Assembly: GCA_949752735.1 (NCBI GenBank)
Contig: OX457052.1
Span: 18,420,649 to 18,484,648, forward strand
DNA length: 64,000 nt
Reading direction: 5' to 3'
From: Lumbricus terrestris
Taxonomy: Eukaryota > Annelida > Clitellata > Crassiclitellata > Lumbricidae
Shown here in pieces: positions 22,382 to 31,951 of this stretch. Numbering within the stretch: position 1 is the stretch's first letter; each line of letters begins with the position of its first letter. Both the position numbers and the translations under genes were made by a program. The notes under the pieces were generated by a model. That model did not search any database, was not told the origin of the DNA, and was given only the letters and a program-made list of their open reading frames with translations.

Positions 22382-25300
22382 CTACACAACCCCTCTACTT
22401 AAATAGTCGGACATAACATTTTCGGACCCTTTAATATATCTAATGTTAAAGGAATAATTTTGGAGTGCCAAACTCCATCTCATCACCCTTGCATTTTTCA
22501 TTCGACCCTCTTTCATATATTGCAATCCGCAATGGTCTGTCTCAATTGTAAATGTCTTTCCACAAAGATATCGGTCGAACCTGCTTATACCCCACATGAT
22601 TGCTAAGCACTCTCTCTCTTCCACAGAATATCTTCTCTCTCGCTCTAACAGCTTCCTGCTCGCATACGCTATGGGATGATTCGTCCCCTCGTACTGCTGC
22701 ATTATCACACATCCGATTCCACTCCCACTTGCATCAGTTTGTAGGATGAAATCCTTCTCTAAATTTGGAAGTCTCAGAATTGGTTCTTTCGCCAATTCGT
22801 TCTTCAACTTTGTAAAGCTAACCTCCAGCTCTTCATTCCATTCTACTATCCCAGGTGCTATCTTCTTCGTTAAGTCACTTAACGGTGCCATAATTTCCGC
22901 ACAGTGTGGTATGAATTTCCGATAATAGTTTATCGCTCCAAGGAAACTCCTGACTTGTTTCTTTGTCTTTGGACGTGGCATGTCTATTATTTTATCCACT
23001 GATTTCTCCTTTGGACTTATGTCATCCTTGTTCAACGTATGTCCCAAAAAGTCAATCTTTCCATATCCTATTGAACACTTCTTCGGCTTCAATGTCAAAT
23101 TCGCTTGTCTCACTCTTTCGAAAAATATCTCCAATGTCTTCAAATGTTCTCTCCATCCTTTATTATGTGCTAGAATGTCGTCGACATAACTTTGAAGATT
23201 TTCTGTTCCTTGAAGAATCTTCCTGATTAAACGGTTGTAACTTGACGCACTATTGATCAATCCAAAAGGCATCACATTGAACTTGTATATCCCGTTGGCA
23301 CATACAAATGTAGTGTAGTCTTTCGATTCTGGACTCATAGGGATCTGCCAATAACCCTTGCAGAAATCGAACTTGCTGTAGATTTTACTACCACTCAACT
23401 TATTAAAAATATCCTCATTTGTCATCATAGGCTCAGGATCAAATATTGTAAGTTTGTTTAGCTGTTTGTAATTACAACACAGTCTATTGCTTCCGTCTGA
23501 TTTCTTGACAACCACCAGCGGTGCTGCATAAGCTGCCTCTGATCTTTCTATCACCTTATTGTCTAACATCGTCTGGATCTCCTTATCTATTTCTTTTTGC
23601 AAATGGTATGGTGTTGGATAAGCTCTTTGTCTTACTGGCTCTTCACTCGTCAAATGTATTTCATGCTTCACTAAGTCTGTTCTCCCAGGCTTGTCTGTGA
23701 AAATGTCTTCATATTTCTTCAGTAGTTTCCTCATTTCTCCTTTTTGTTCTTCATCCAAATCAGGATTTATATCTACATCTTCATAGGTCTCTGTTTGTTC
23801 ACTTACATATAAATCCAATATTTCTTCTTCTTCATCTTCACCCACTTTTCCGTCATATACTACTGCTGAAATGTACGCTACAGTCTCGGCATCTTCTCTT
23901 TCGTGATATTTCTTTAATATATTAATGTGATATGTCTTTATCTTTCCTTTCTCGATTTCAACTCTGTAATCATAGTCTCCAATCTTCTCTTTCACAACAT
24001 ATGGCCCTTGCCACTTTACTAACATCTTGTTCTTACAACTAGGCAATAGTAACAACACCTTATCACCTATTTCCAACTTCCGGTATCTCGCTTTCCTGTC
24101 ATAATACTTCTTGTTTTTAGCGTTCGCTTTGTGTATCGCTTTCTGCGCCATATCACAAGTCTCCTCAATCCTTTCTCTCAAATCCTGCATATACGTATAT
24201 ACGTCTTTCACTTCTTCTTCCACTGTCTCATTGGTCCATAACTCCTTCAGGATCTGCACTGGTCCCCTACACGATCTACCAAATATTAGTTCGAATGGTG
24301 TGAAACCGTGACTCTCATGTACTGTGTCTCTCAACGCAAACAGTAATGGAGCTATATAACGATCCCATTCTTTCGCTTGTTCACCAATCAACTTCCTCAA
24401 CGTCGCTTTGATGGTTCCATTAAGTCTTTCTACACATCCATTGCCCATTGCATGGTATGGACTCGTCATGGTGTGTTTTATCAATAGCATCTTATTTACT
24501 TCAGCCATGAGTTCGGAAGTGAACTGGCTTCCACGATCAGTATGGATCTTCTGAGGCACTCCCATACGACAATAAAATCCGAACAAAGCTTCTGCAACTT
24601 CCTCAGTACTAATTCCTTTCAATGGAATAGCTTCCGGATATCTTGTACTCAAGTCTATGATGGTCAATATGTATCGGTAACCCCTTGCAGACATAGGGTT
24701 AACTTCTCCGATTATGTCTATGCATATGTGTTTGAATGGTACATCTAATACAGGTAGATGACCCATAGGCGCCTTGTGGTTCACCTTCTTGTCAACTGAC
24801 TTTTGACAAATATCACAACTCAACACATATCTCCGTATATCTTGTCCTATTCCAGGCCAATAGAATTCATTTAGAATTTTATCATGTGTTTTCCTCATTC
24901 CTAAATGAGCCGACAACAATGAATTATGTCCTACTGCTAACACTTTATCCCTCAATGGTTTAGGTACCATTAGTTGCCATTTCACCTCATCCTTCTGTAC
25001 TTCTTTGTATCTTTTATACAACAATCCCTTCTTTTTCACATATGGTTTATCTTCTATGTTGTCTTCGTTACCATCCCATTCAATTGCTCTTTCCATTTGT
25101 TTCGACATAGTTTCATCTTGACTCTGCAACTCCTGTATCTCTTTTACTGACACATTCAAGTTCGGCATCTCCGCCACTTTCAATGGTTTGTATTTTGCTA
25201 CCTTTTTAGCTTCTGCCCTAGTCTCCACAACTGCTACTGTCATTAATTTTTCATCTTGATTCCTCATCACATTGTCAGAAAATCTTACTGTTTTCTTTGC

Positions 25301-26032
25301 ACTAATAGGTCTTTCTTCATGTTCTGTTTTTCTAATCAATATTCCTTTGTTTTCCACTTCAGTACATTTCTCAATTATTTCTTTTGGCTCATGATTTGTC
25401 ACACTCTCAGTTCTTTCATCCTTAACCATGTACTTCAATCCTTTGATTTTCCCAATTATTACTGGCTTTATTGGCTGTTCCATCACCATCGCTTGTACTT
25501 CACCATTAAAATGTTCACTCTCGATATACACCTTAGCCAATGGGAAACATCTTAAACTCCCATCAACTAATACACAATGTGTTTCTTCTCCAGTCAACGC
25601 TTCTTCATTTATCAAAGAACGTTTTACAATACAACAACTTGCGCCTGTGTCGTATAAGCATCCCACTGTGTTTCCATTAACTGTCACCTGGTATTCACTC
25701 TTATCTTCAAGGCTAATACATCCATCATTGTCTTTTATCACCATTGCACTAGCTGCCATGTACATTGGTGGTATTTTATTATGTTCACCCTGTTTCATCT
25801 GTTGTTCTCCTCTTGTAACTTCAACCACTCTCTGTATTTCACTTTCTGGCTTAACCAAGTGTGCTCGACTTTCGAATATTTGTACTGCTGCTGCAGTGTG
25901 TTTAAATGTACCCCTGTTTTTCTTTGGGCATTGATATGCCTTATGGTTCTGTTCTCCACAGAAAAAAACAAGTAATCTTATGTCCAGTTGCAATTTCTCT
26001 TTCTCTACTGAACCCTCGGTTTTGATGTACAC
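22382..26032 (-). CDS. pol: Pol polyprotein: protease, integrase, RT, RNase H
   Basis: A 1216-codon frame that makes the replication enzymes of the retrotransposon. In order: the C-terminal part of a zinc knuckle (about residues 25-35), an aspartic protease with DTGA at 128-131, an integrase with an HHCC zinc finger (H369, H376, C406, C409), a DDE triad D439, D499, E535 with the standard 35-residue D-E spacing, and a GPY motif at 676-678. Then comes reverse transcriptase with D889 and YVDD at 949-952, and RNase H with D1100 (TDASG) and D1166. All catalytic residues are present, so the enzymes could be active. The first residues overlap gag in another frame and probably are not a natural start; Pol is expected as a Gag-Pol fusion. 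Integrase ahead of RT is the defining Gmr1 trait. Confidence 0.93.
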   Translation of the reverse strand: MYIKTEGSVEKEKLQLDIRLLVFFCGEQNHKAYQCPKKNRGTFKHTAAAVQIFESRAHLVKPESEIQRVVEVTRGEQQMKQGEHNKIPPMYMAASAMVIKDNDGCISLEDKSEYQVTVNGNTVGCLYDTGASCCIVKRSLINEEALTGEETHCVLVDGSLRCFPLAKVYIESEHFNGEVQAMVMEQPIKPVIIGKIKGLKYMVKDERTESVTNHEPKEIIEKCTEVENKGILIRKTEHEERPISAKKTVRFSDNVMRNQDEKLMTVAVVETRAEAKKVAKYKPLKVAEMPNLNVSVKEIQELQSQDETMSKQMERAIEWDGNEDNIEDKPYVKKKGLLYKRYKEVQKDEVKWQLMVPKPLRDKVLAVGHNSLLSAHLGMRKTHDKILNEFYWPGIGQDIRRYVLSCDICQKSVDKKVNHKAPMGHLPVLDVPFKHICIDIIGEVNPMSARGYRYILTIIDLSTRYPEAIPLKGISTEEVAEALFGFYCRMGVPQKIHTDRGSQFTSELMAEVNKMLLIKHTMTSPYHAMGNGCVERLNGTIKATLRKLIGEQAKEWDRYIAPLLFALRDTVHESHGFTPFELIFGRSCRGPVQILKELWTNETVEEEVKDVYTYMQDLRERIEETCDMAQKAIHKANAKNKKYYDRKARYRKLEIGDKVLLLLPSCKNKMLVKWQGPYVVKEKIGDYDYRVEIEKGKIKTYHINILKKYHEREDAETVAYISAVVYDGKVGEDEEEEILDLYVSEQTETYEDVDINPDLDEEQKGEMRKLLKKYEDIFTDKPGRTDLVKHEIHLTSEEPVRQRAYPTPYHLQKEIDKEIQTMLDNKVIERSEAAYAAPLVVVKKSDGSNRLCCNYKQLNKLTIFDPEPMMTNEDIFNKLSGSKIYSKFDFCKGYWQIPMSPESKDYTTFVCANGIYKFNVMPFGLINSASSYNRLIRKILQGTENLQSYVDDILAHNKGWREHLKTLEIFFERVRQANLTLKPKKCSIGYGKIDFLGHTLNKDDISPKEKSVDKIIDMPRPKTKKQVRSFLGAINYYRKFIPHCAEIMAPLSDLTKKIAPGIVEWNEELEVSFTKLKNELAKEPILRLPNLEKDFILQTDASGSGIGCVIMQQYEGTNHPIAYASRKLLERERRYSVEERECLAIMWGISRFDRYLCGKTFTIETDHCGLQYMKEGRMKNARVMRWSLALQNYSFNIRYIKGSENVMSDYLSRGVV

Positions 26033-27323
26033 CCTGATTTATCTTCACATCACTTCTACTCCTGTTCAAATTGTACCCAGACTGTTCCTTGGGTCTGTGT
26101 TCAAACGGTCTACCGTTCAACCTGTCACCATGGAATTTCACGTCTGATTTTGCAGACTGCTCGCTGTATTTGTAACCGTGTGCTTCAATGTGTGATTCCG
26201 CACAAACCAACATGTCCTTCAAACTCATTTTACCTTTCTCTTTTATAAACATACGAAGTTCAGTACTGCATGTCAGGTAAAACTGGTCTTTCAACAAGAG
26301 ATCTTCCACTCCTTCATAAGTTCTCTCAAATCCCGCTTGTGCTAACCACTGTTGCATATACCTTCTCAATCTATGCACAAAACTAGAAGGTGTCTCTCCT
26401 GATTCCATTTTACTGGTTTTGAACTTGTTTCGATAACCACCTTCAGTAAGTTGAAATCTCTTCAACAGCTGAGTCTTCAAACACTCATAATCTTGCACTT
26501 CATCTGCAGACAACCTTTGGTATACTTCTAGTGCTCTGCCTTCCAAATGTCTAGCTAGCGTCAGCGACCAAACTTCTTTTTTAACTTCGTACGCAACACA
26601 CGTTCTCTCGAATCTCAACAAGTAGGCATCTAAACAATCCTTTGACTCGTTGAATATAGGGAATTTGATATTTCTAATTCCTTTATTGTTTTCTCGGTGA
26701 TCTCCCTGTTGTTGACCATCACCGATCCTCATGTAGTCACTCTCGTGCTCTCGGTTTTGTTCCCCTCTCGAATCAATTTCACGCATTCTCACCTGTGCTT
26801 CAAGTCTCTTTATCTCTAACTGGTGTTCGCGCTGTCCCCTCGCTTCAGTTTCAGCTGCTTCACGATTTAGTCTGGCTTCTGATTCAGCGCTCCTAATTAC
26901 TTCCAATTCCAGTTCAGCCTTCTTTGCTTGCATTGCAGCCTCTGTTTCAGCTTTTCTTGTTTCTATTTCAGCTTTTCTCGTTTCTGCTTCTGCTTCAGCT
27001 TTTCTCATTTCTGCTGCTGCTTCAGCCTTTCTCATTTCTGCTGCTGCTTCAGCTTTTCTCATTTCTGCTGCTGCTTCAGCTTCCATCTCTGCTTTTCTCG
27101 TAGCAGCTTCTGTTTCAGCTTTCCTCGTTACTGCTTCTATCTCAAGTCTCTTGACTTCTGCTGCTGTTTCAGCTAATTTCATCTCTTTGGCGATCTCTCT
27201 CTCAGTCGCTCTATCTTGCCTCCACTCTGCCTGTCTTTCTTTGACAAAGGCACGTGTCTCGTCCCCTTCCATGTTCATCCGTTTGGCAATTTCTAACCAC
27301 GCTTCAAAATCGCTGACAGACAT
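25941..27323 (-). CDS. gag: Gag polyprotein with coiled coil and SCAN-like capsid region
   Basis: A 460-codon frame encoding the structural protein that packages element RNA. Residues about 40-185 are a long charged, Ala/Glu/Arg/Lys-rich coiled coil with near-tandem AEAAAEMRK units. Residues about 215-295 resemble a Ty3/gypsy capsid N-domain (KFPIFNESKDCLDAYLLRFE). Residues about 296-382 read like a SCAN domain (FVHRLRRYMQQWL, then LLLKDQFYL), which agrees with the published origin of SCAN from a Gmr1-like Gag. The frame ends abruptly after the first Cys of a CCHC knuckle; the rest of that knuckle is in the pol frame. The ATG at 27323 is the first in frame and gives a normal-length Gag. Confidence 0.9.
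   Translation of the reverse strand: MSVSDFEAWLEIAKRMNMEGDETRAFVKERQAEWRQDRATEREIAKEMKLAETAAEVKRLEIEAVTRKAETEAATRKAEMEAEAAAEMRKAEAAAEMRKAEAAAEMRKAEAEAETRKAEIETRKAETEAAMQAKKAELELEVIRSAESEARLNREAAETEARGQREHQLEIKRLEAQVRMREIDSRGEQNREHESDYMRIGDGQQQGDHRENNKGIRNIKFPIFNESKDCLDAYLLRFERTCVAYEVKKEVWSLTLARHLEGRALEVYQRLSADEVQDYECLKTQLLKRFQLTEGGYRNKFKTSKMESGETPSSFVHRLRRYMQQWLAQAGFERTYEGVEDLLLKDQFYLTCSTELRMFIKEKGKMSLKDMLVCAESHIEAHGYKYSEQSAKSDVKFHGDRLNGRPFEHRPKEQSGYNLNRSRSDVKINQGVHQNRGFSREREIATGHKITCFFLWRTEP
25960..25985 (-). other. T7 run at the gag-pol frame break
   Basis: On the element strand a run of seven T follows the TG of the first knuckle Cys codon. The four ligands of a C-x2-C-x4-H-x4-C knuckle are all present but distributed over two frames that meet at this run. 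One base of difference separates the frames. It could be a mutation, an assembly error in a homopolymer, or a slippage site. Confidence 0.8.
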
Positions 27324-27570
27324 ACTTACTGTCTTACTTGCTGACTAGCAACTTATGACAAAAATATTGGCAACTATGTGCGCTATTTAAATTTCTAACA
27401 AATAGAAATTGTTCAATTCTGCAAAGTGTCAATTCAGTTCCACAACAACAACTAATAGTTCATACACCTACTGCAGTATCTTCAATCTACAACTTCAGAT
27501 TTAGTCTCTAACAATCTCCTAGCTATAATTGTTCAAAGCTTTTCTAATACTGTTCAAAAGACAGTTTTTT

Positions 27571-27660
27571 ACTGACTCAAATCTTTACTGAATTAAATCT
27601 TTAATGACTTAAATCTTTACTTACTCAAATCTTTACTGACTTAAATCTTTACTGACTTTT
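27571..27660 (-). repeat. 16-bp tandem repeat in the element leader
   Basis: Five full copies and one partial copy of a unit read on the plus strand as ACTGACTTAAATCTTT, with 1-3 changes each. They sit between the 5' LTR and gag in the untranslated leader. Confidence 0.85.
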
Positions 27661-27684
27661 ATCCCGGGCATGGGCACCCACTCG
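27661..27684 (-). promoter_or_regulatory. Candidate primer-binding site
   Basis: On the element strand TGGGTGCCCATGCCCGGGAT starts four bases after the 5' LTR. The opening TGG and GC-rich content suit a tRNA 3' end, but a match to a particular tRNA could not be made: the complement has one C too many for a normal acceptor end. Confidence 0.45.
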
Positions 27685-28721
27685 TGTCACCGTCCATCGA
27701 AATCTAGGGTTTTAAATCTAGCTTTAATAGGGAACTTTATGCTCAGAGGCCATTGGGTGATCAATATTAGAATGAACTAGGACCTAAAACAAATGTAGCT
27801 GAGATTCGTTTAAAGATTATATTATAATAAAACAATATCAAACAGTAAAATACAATCAATAATCCTATCTACTTATTGTGGCGTATTATCTAATAATATT
27901 ATAGCTTGTTTCTTATCTTCCACGTTGGACTTTTCCAGCGTAGATGTAGAAGTTCTTCAGTTCGTATGGATTGGAATGAAGGTTTGAAGAGGAAGGAAGG
28001 TCACCTTCTTCTTGCTTGCCGTCGTTTCCAATTCTCTTCCGTAGCTGCGTAGACGGAGAATGCTGTAGCTGGCACAGCACTCTGTAGTTTCGTCCACCTC
28101 GTTGTTTCTCCACAAGCAACGGTAGCTTCTCGTCGCTTGCTCGTCTTGTTGTAGTTTCGCCCCTTTCTTCTGCCGTCGAACTCCAATCGCAATTGTAGTT
28201 CCGAATTCGATCTTCTCCGATGTCGATCGCAGTGCACTCGCAAGTGTCTCACCAAACTTCGCAAAGTTTCCGTACGACAAGCCCTGGTATCTCTATTCCC
28301 AAGGACTTATAGTCTCACCAGTGGGACAGGCCGACAACGTGTCGCCTTCCACACCCAATTCACCGTCAGATCTTCTGAATTACCGACAAGGAACGCCACA
28401 ATCGTCAATGGCCGCCCTTGCTCAGAAATCTACGTCTTCTTCCTTCGCCATCTTTTCGCTGTCTAACTTTTCGTCTGCCGTTGTTGCCGTCTGCTCAAGT
28501 TTGACGCTGCTTTCTGCCCTTCGTTGTGTTTCGATAATTGATGTAGCGCGTATTCAAGAATTGTTATAGCGCTATTATTATTATCTAACTTAATGCCACA
28601 AGTAATATTAATTATAATCTACAATACGCCACATATTGTCTAGCTTAATTCTTACCTATTTAATACTTATACAATGCATCATTTAATAGGTTTGTTTGAT
28701 AAGAAGCATTCTACCGCTACA
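27685..28721 (-). repeat. 5' LTR of the Gmr1-type element
   Basis: Identical by eye to the LTR at 21188-22224 and of the same 1037-bp length. Because the element is transcribed leftwards, this copy carries its active promoter. A TATA box could not be chosen with confidence among several AT-rich stretches. Confidence 0.95.
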
Positions 28722-28726
28722 GTGTA

Positions 28727-28925
28727 TATTATGTATATATAAAATATATACATATATATATATACATATATCATACACAAATATACATTATTTTTCATAT
28801 AAATATACATACCAGTATGTATATATATATATACACACAATGCATATATATATAATTATGTCTATGTATATATGTCTATTTATACATGTCTGTTTATATA
28901 TGTAGGCCTATATATATAGTGTCAC
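28727..28925. repeat. TATA/ATACAT-rich simple repeat
   Basis: A long TA-rich tract with ATATAC and ATGTAT units directly to the right of the retrotransposon. The insertion target GTGTA belongs to this tract, so the element landed in simple-sequence DNA. Confidence 0.75.
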
Positions 28926-29877
28926 TGTACATGCACTTCTGAGCAGATATCACAAAGGTACCTTAAAACAGTGCAATTTCAAGAGATTTGCTCAGATATT
29001 CATTCATTTATTTTGCCATTTGATGAATGAATGAAAGAAGGAAAGAAAGAAGTAATCAAGATTTTACTTACACGCATACACACAGCTATTAAAATATTTA
29101 GTCTGTTAGAAGAAGGTAGCAAGGACTTTATAGCATGAAGTCTATTAAATCAACAGTGACTTTCATTGTATATATTCTAATCTGATATGCAATATTGCTT
29201 TGCATTCGATGCATGATAGATTGGCGTAATGCGTATGCAATGTTTTCTGACTGCGTAATGCATGATGCACGCGGTTAATGAAGTTCATGCTTAAAGCAAC
29301 AGATGTAGACAACGTGCGTGGAGAATGGATTGCGCTATGTAACAGGAGACGACATTTCCATTCCTGTCTCACTGGCTGTCTCTCTATCTCTGTCTCTGTC
29401 TGTCTGTCTCTCTGTCCGTCTCCCTTTCTCTGTGCATCTGCCTTGTCTAATCTTCTCTTGATTTCCCTAGAAGCAGTTCATTACTGTAAGCGTAAACAAG
29501 ATCCGTCCATCAATATCAGAAGAAAACAATTCCTTCAATCACAGATCAGAGTCCTCTTCGTCAACTCCCTCCAAGACAAATCCTAGCTTTAAAAATTCAA
29601 ATCTAATAATGTTCATTATTGGACCATTTTTTGCATTACTTTCCACGCAAACACTTACATGTAGACAACATGGTGCAACTGTTCCAAATTTAGACAATTA
29701 GATTTTACTTTCCGAAGTGCATGGCAAGTGCAATTTCAGTAAAAAAAGGACAAGAACAACCCACATAACAATCTGCAATAAGCATGAAAAATCTGAGAAG
29801 TCATTAAATTGAAGAGTCATTTATAACAATCTGGCTATTCGAGTGGATCGCAAGTAGAGCATGGCCGTGTAGTGTGG
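28926..29877. other. No gene recognised
   Basis: Contains short CTGT/CTCT repeats (29365-29430) and GAAAG repeats near 29030. No supportable coding exon or RNA gene. Confidence 0.5.
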
Positions 29878-30110
29878 CGCCCTCAAGGGAAAACCTCCTG
29901 CAGCAGATTAGAAGGATACCCACGAGAAGAAGGTTGTTTAGAAGGATGTCATCAAGTGAAAATCTCATGTATGAGATTGGAAGGATGTCCTCAAAAGTCT
30001 CCTGCAGCTGATTAGAACCTATAAGAATGCACTCAAGGAAAATATGGAGAAGATTATAATTATAGCAGTATGTCCTCAAGTAAAAATCTCTTGCAGCAGA
30101 TTAGAAAAAA
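29878..30110. repeat. Degenerate tandem repeat of about 45-55 bp
   Basis: Four to five diverged copies of a phrase of the form CCTCAAGTGAAAATCTC, then TGCAGCAGATTAGAAGGAT. Copies differ by indels, so the array is old. Confidence 0.65.
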
Positions 30111-30509
30111 TGCTTATGGTTTGCAGTGTTCATAAATAGTTACATAATGCAAAGTTACGATAAGACAACTTACGGTAAGTAAACTGTGTTGATGATAATA
30201 GCCTAGCAAATATAATTATATAATCAAACGCAAGCCAAAATTCACTTATTTAACATGAGAACTATTTGAGGCATCTGCAATTCTCCTGATTTTTGGTACA
30301 TAATGCAAAAGCAACAGTTCACTGTTGCCTGTTGGGTTGCAAAAACAAAAGTAAACTCCTCTTTGACTTCAGTGCTGGTCATCAACCTATAATGCGAAAG
30401 TGAATTCACTGTTAAGCAACAAGACAAAGCAAGCTATTAATTGGCTTGTAGCTGTCATCTACATATTAGCAGAAAAGAGCAGCTTTGTCGTGAAAGATGT
30501 ACATCATGA

Positions 30510-31195
30510 GGGGCATGGTGGTGCAAGGATATGTTCGGTGCATTGGAGCAGCAAGGTTATATACCGTATGCTGGTTTACCATCTGGTCGGTTATCTTCTC
30601 TTGACCGTATTCTACGCGCTGCGGTACCCCTAATAGGTCAACTGCCGAAATTCGGTCACGTTACAAATTACATGCTGGAGGTTCTGCATTGGCTCCCTGT
30701 CTGTCAGCGCATCGATTACAGAATCTCTTCCTTGATATGGCGATGCCAGCTAGGTCTTGCCCCAACTTACCAACTTGATCTTTGTCGGCCTGTGTCAAGT
30801 ACTCAGACTGTTCGGTCCCTACACTCGGCTGATAGGGAAGTGCTCTTGGTCCCATTTGCTCGTACCTCTATCGTGCTTTGTCTGTGGTTGGCCCGGTGGT
30901 ATGGAATGCCTACCCACTTGAGCTGCGCCTGTTCCCTAGATCACTCTCTGACACATTCGATAAGCACTTAAAAACTGTTCCGTTTGTTTTCTTGAAGAGG
31001 CACTATATAAATACTTGAATGAATGAAGGTTGCAAGTTCGAATCCACCTCAAGCCACTGCGTAGGGACCCTGAGCAAGTCCCTCACTCATAATCACTCAT
31101 GCGCTTTTGCGTGAAACTCCGATTTAGTGCCCACGCTGTAGTCTGGAGCGCCTCTGAAGAGCTTTCTTGAAGGGACACTATAACAAGTGCTTATA
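30510..31195 (+). mobile_element. tRNA-derived SINE interrupted by a LINE fragment
   Basis: The SINE head (GGGGCATGGTGGTGCAAGG through GGAGCAGCAAGGTT) ends at 30558. The rest of the same SINE resumes at 31026 (AAGGTTGCAAGTTCGAATCC, then CCTCAAGCC, then the normal middle and tail). The two halves align with the head and body of the intact copy at 55858. The intervening 467 bp is an L2/CR1-like fragment. The tail continues into the TACA array at 31191. Confidence 0.75.
30559..31025 (+). mobile_element. 5'-truncated L2/CR1-like LINE, end of ORF2 and 3' tail
   Basis: Translations in two frames match the typical C-terminal end of CR1/L2-clade reverse transcriptases: LDRILRAAVPLIG, then VLHWLPVCQRIDYRISSLIW, then LGLAPTYQLDL, with a frame change near 30840 and the LKT...F ending around 30970. 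It finishes CTTGAAGAGGCACTATATAAATACTTGAATGAATG. Both borders show AAGGTT (30553-30558 and 31026-31031), a short target duplication. It is dead: truncated and frameshifted. Confidence 0.75.
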
Positions 31196-31290
31196 CATAC
31201 ATACATACATACATACATACATACATACATACATACATACACACACACATACATACATACATACATACATACATACATACATACATAAAA
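31191..31290. repeat. TACA microsatellite at a SINE tail
   Basis: About 24 copies of TACA, interrupted by a CACA patch, growing from the end of the SINE. Minus-strand frames rich in Met-Tyr-Val-Cys are artefacts. Confidence 0.9.
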
Positions 31291-31951
31291 AACAACAAAT
31301 GAACCATTGTTAGTTTGTTCAAACAAACCATTTGGTCTATGATTGGCGCCCAGTGTTCAAAGACACTCCCTGCAACCTGCATTTTTGCTCAATTATACTA
31401 TTATATTGCTCAATGGGTAATAGCTACAAATAGCTATGACAAATGCCTATGCAACGGCTAGTAACTTCACAATAAATATATGCGTGTGCGTGAGCGTGTG
31501 TGTGGGCGTGCGTGTGAGCGTGTGTGTTTCTACAATACAAAACACAAAGCTAGAAAAGACAATGGCCAAAAATTAAGTCGTACTATATAGATATTGTAAA
31601 TAATTAGAAATTCCAACCTTACATAAATACGCCTGATGCTAGAACTATTGATGCAATCAATACATGTAAATTTGAAATAGTAGCAGCTGTTTGAGTGAAG
31701 CCGAAAGTTTATATGATCTACCACAATAAGTTTAATTGTATAACTGCACAGCATGGAGAGAAACAGACACAGATGAGCACTTTCATTTATTCATAATTAA
31801 TTAACTTTTGTTCTCATTTTATCTTTCACGGTCACGTAATGAACTGGCAATTAAATTAGACAGGAAAATGACCCAAACATGTAATTTCAGCATAAGTAAT
31901 GGAAGGACAGTGGGGCAAACTTGTCAGCCAAAATGAACGTATGCATGCATG
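31291..31951. other. No gene recognised
   Basis: Only short GTGTGAGCGTG-like repeats (31484-31530) stand out. Confidence 0.5.

Larger units (their letters stand above)
21188..28721 (-). mobile_element. Gmr1-type Ty3/gypsy LTR retrotransposon, complete
   Basis: A complete 7534-bp provirus-like insertion transcribed leftwards. Two 1037-bp LTRs (TG...CA ends on the element strand) appear identical as read, and the 5-bp duplication GTGTA flanks it (21183-21187 and 28722-28726). Gag and Pol frames lie between the LTRs. Pol has the order protease, integrase, reverse transcriptase, RNase H, the Ty1/copia-like order in a Ty3/gypsy element that defines the Gmr1 group. No envelope frame lies between pol and the 3' LTR. 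The only lesion is a frame break between gag and pol in a T7 run. Identity of the LTRs means insertion was very recent. Confidence 0.95.

Noticed and set aside
27661..27684. Assignment of a specific tRNA primer
   Set aside because: The complement does not fit a tRNA 3' end without an extra base, so no tRNA was named.
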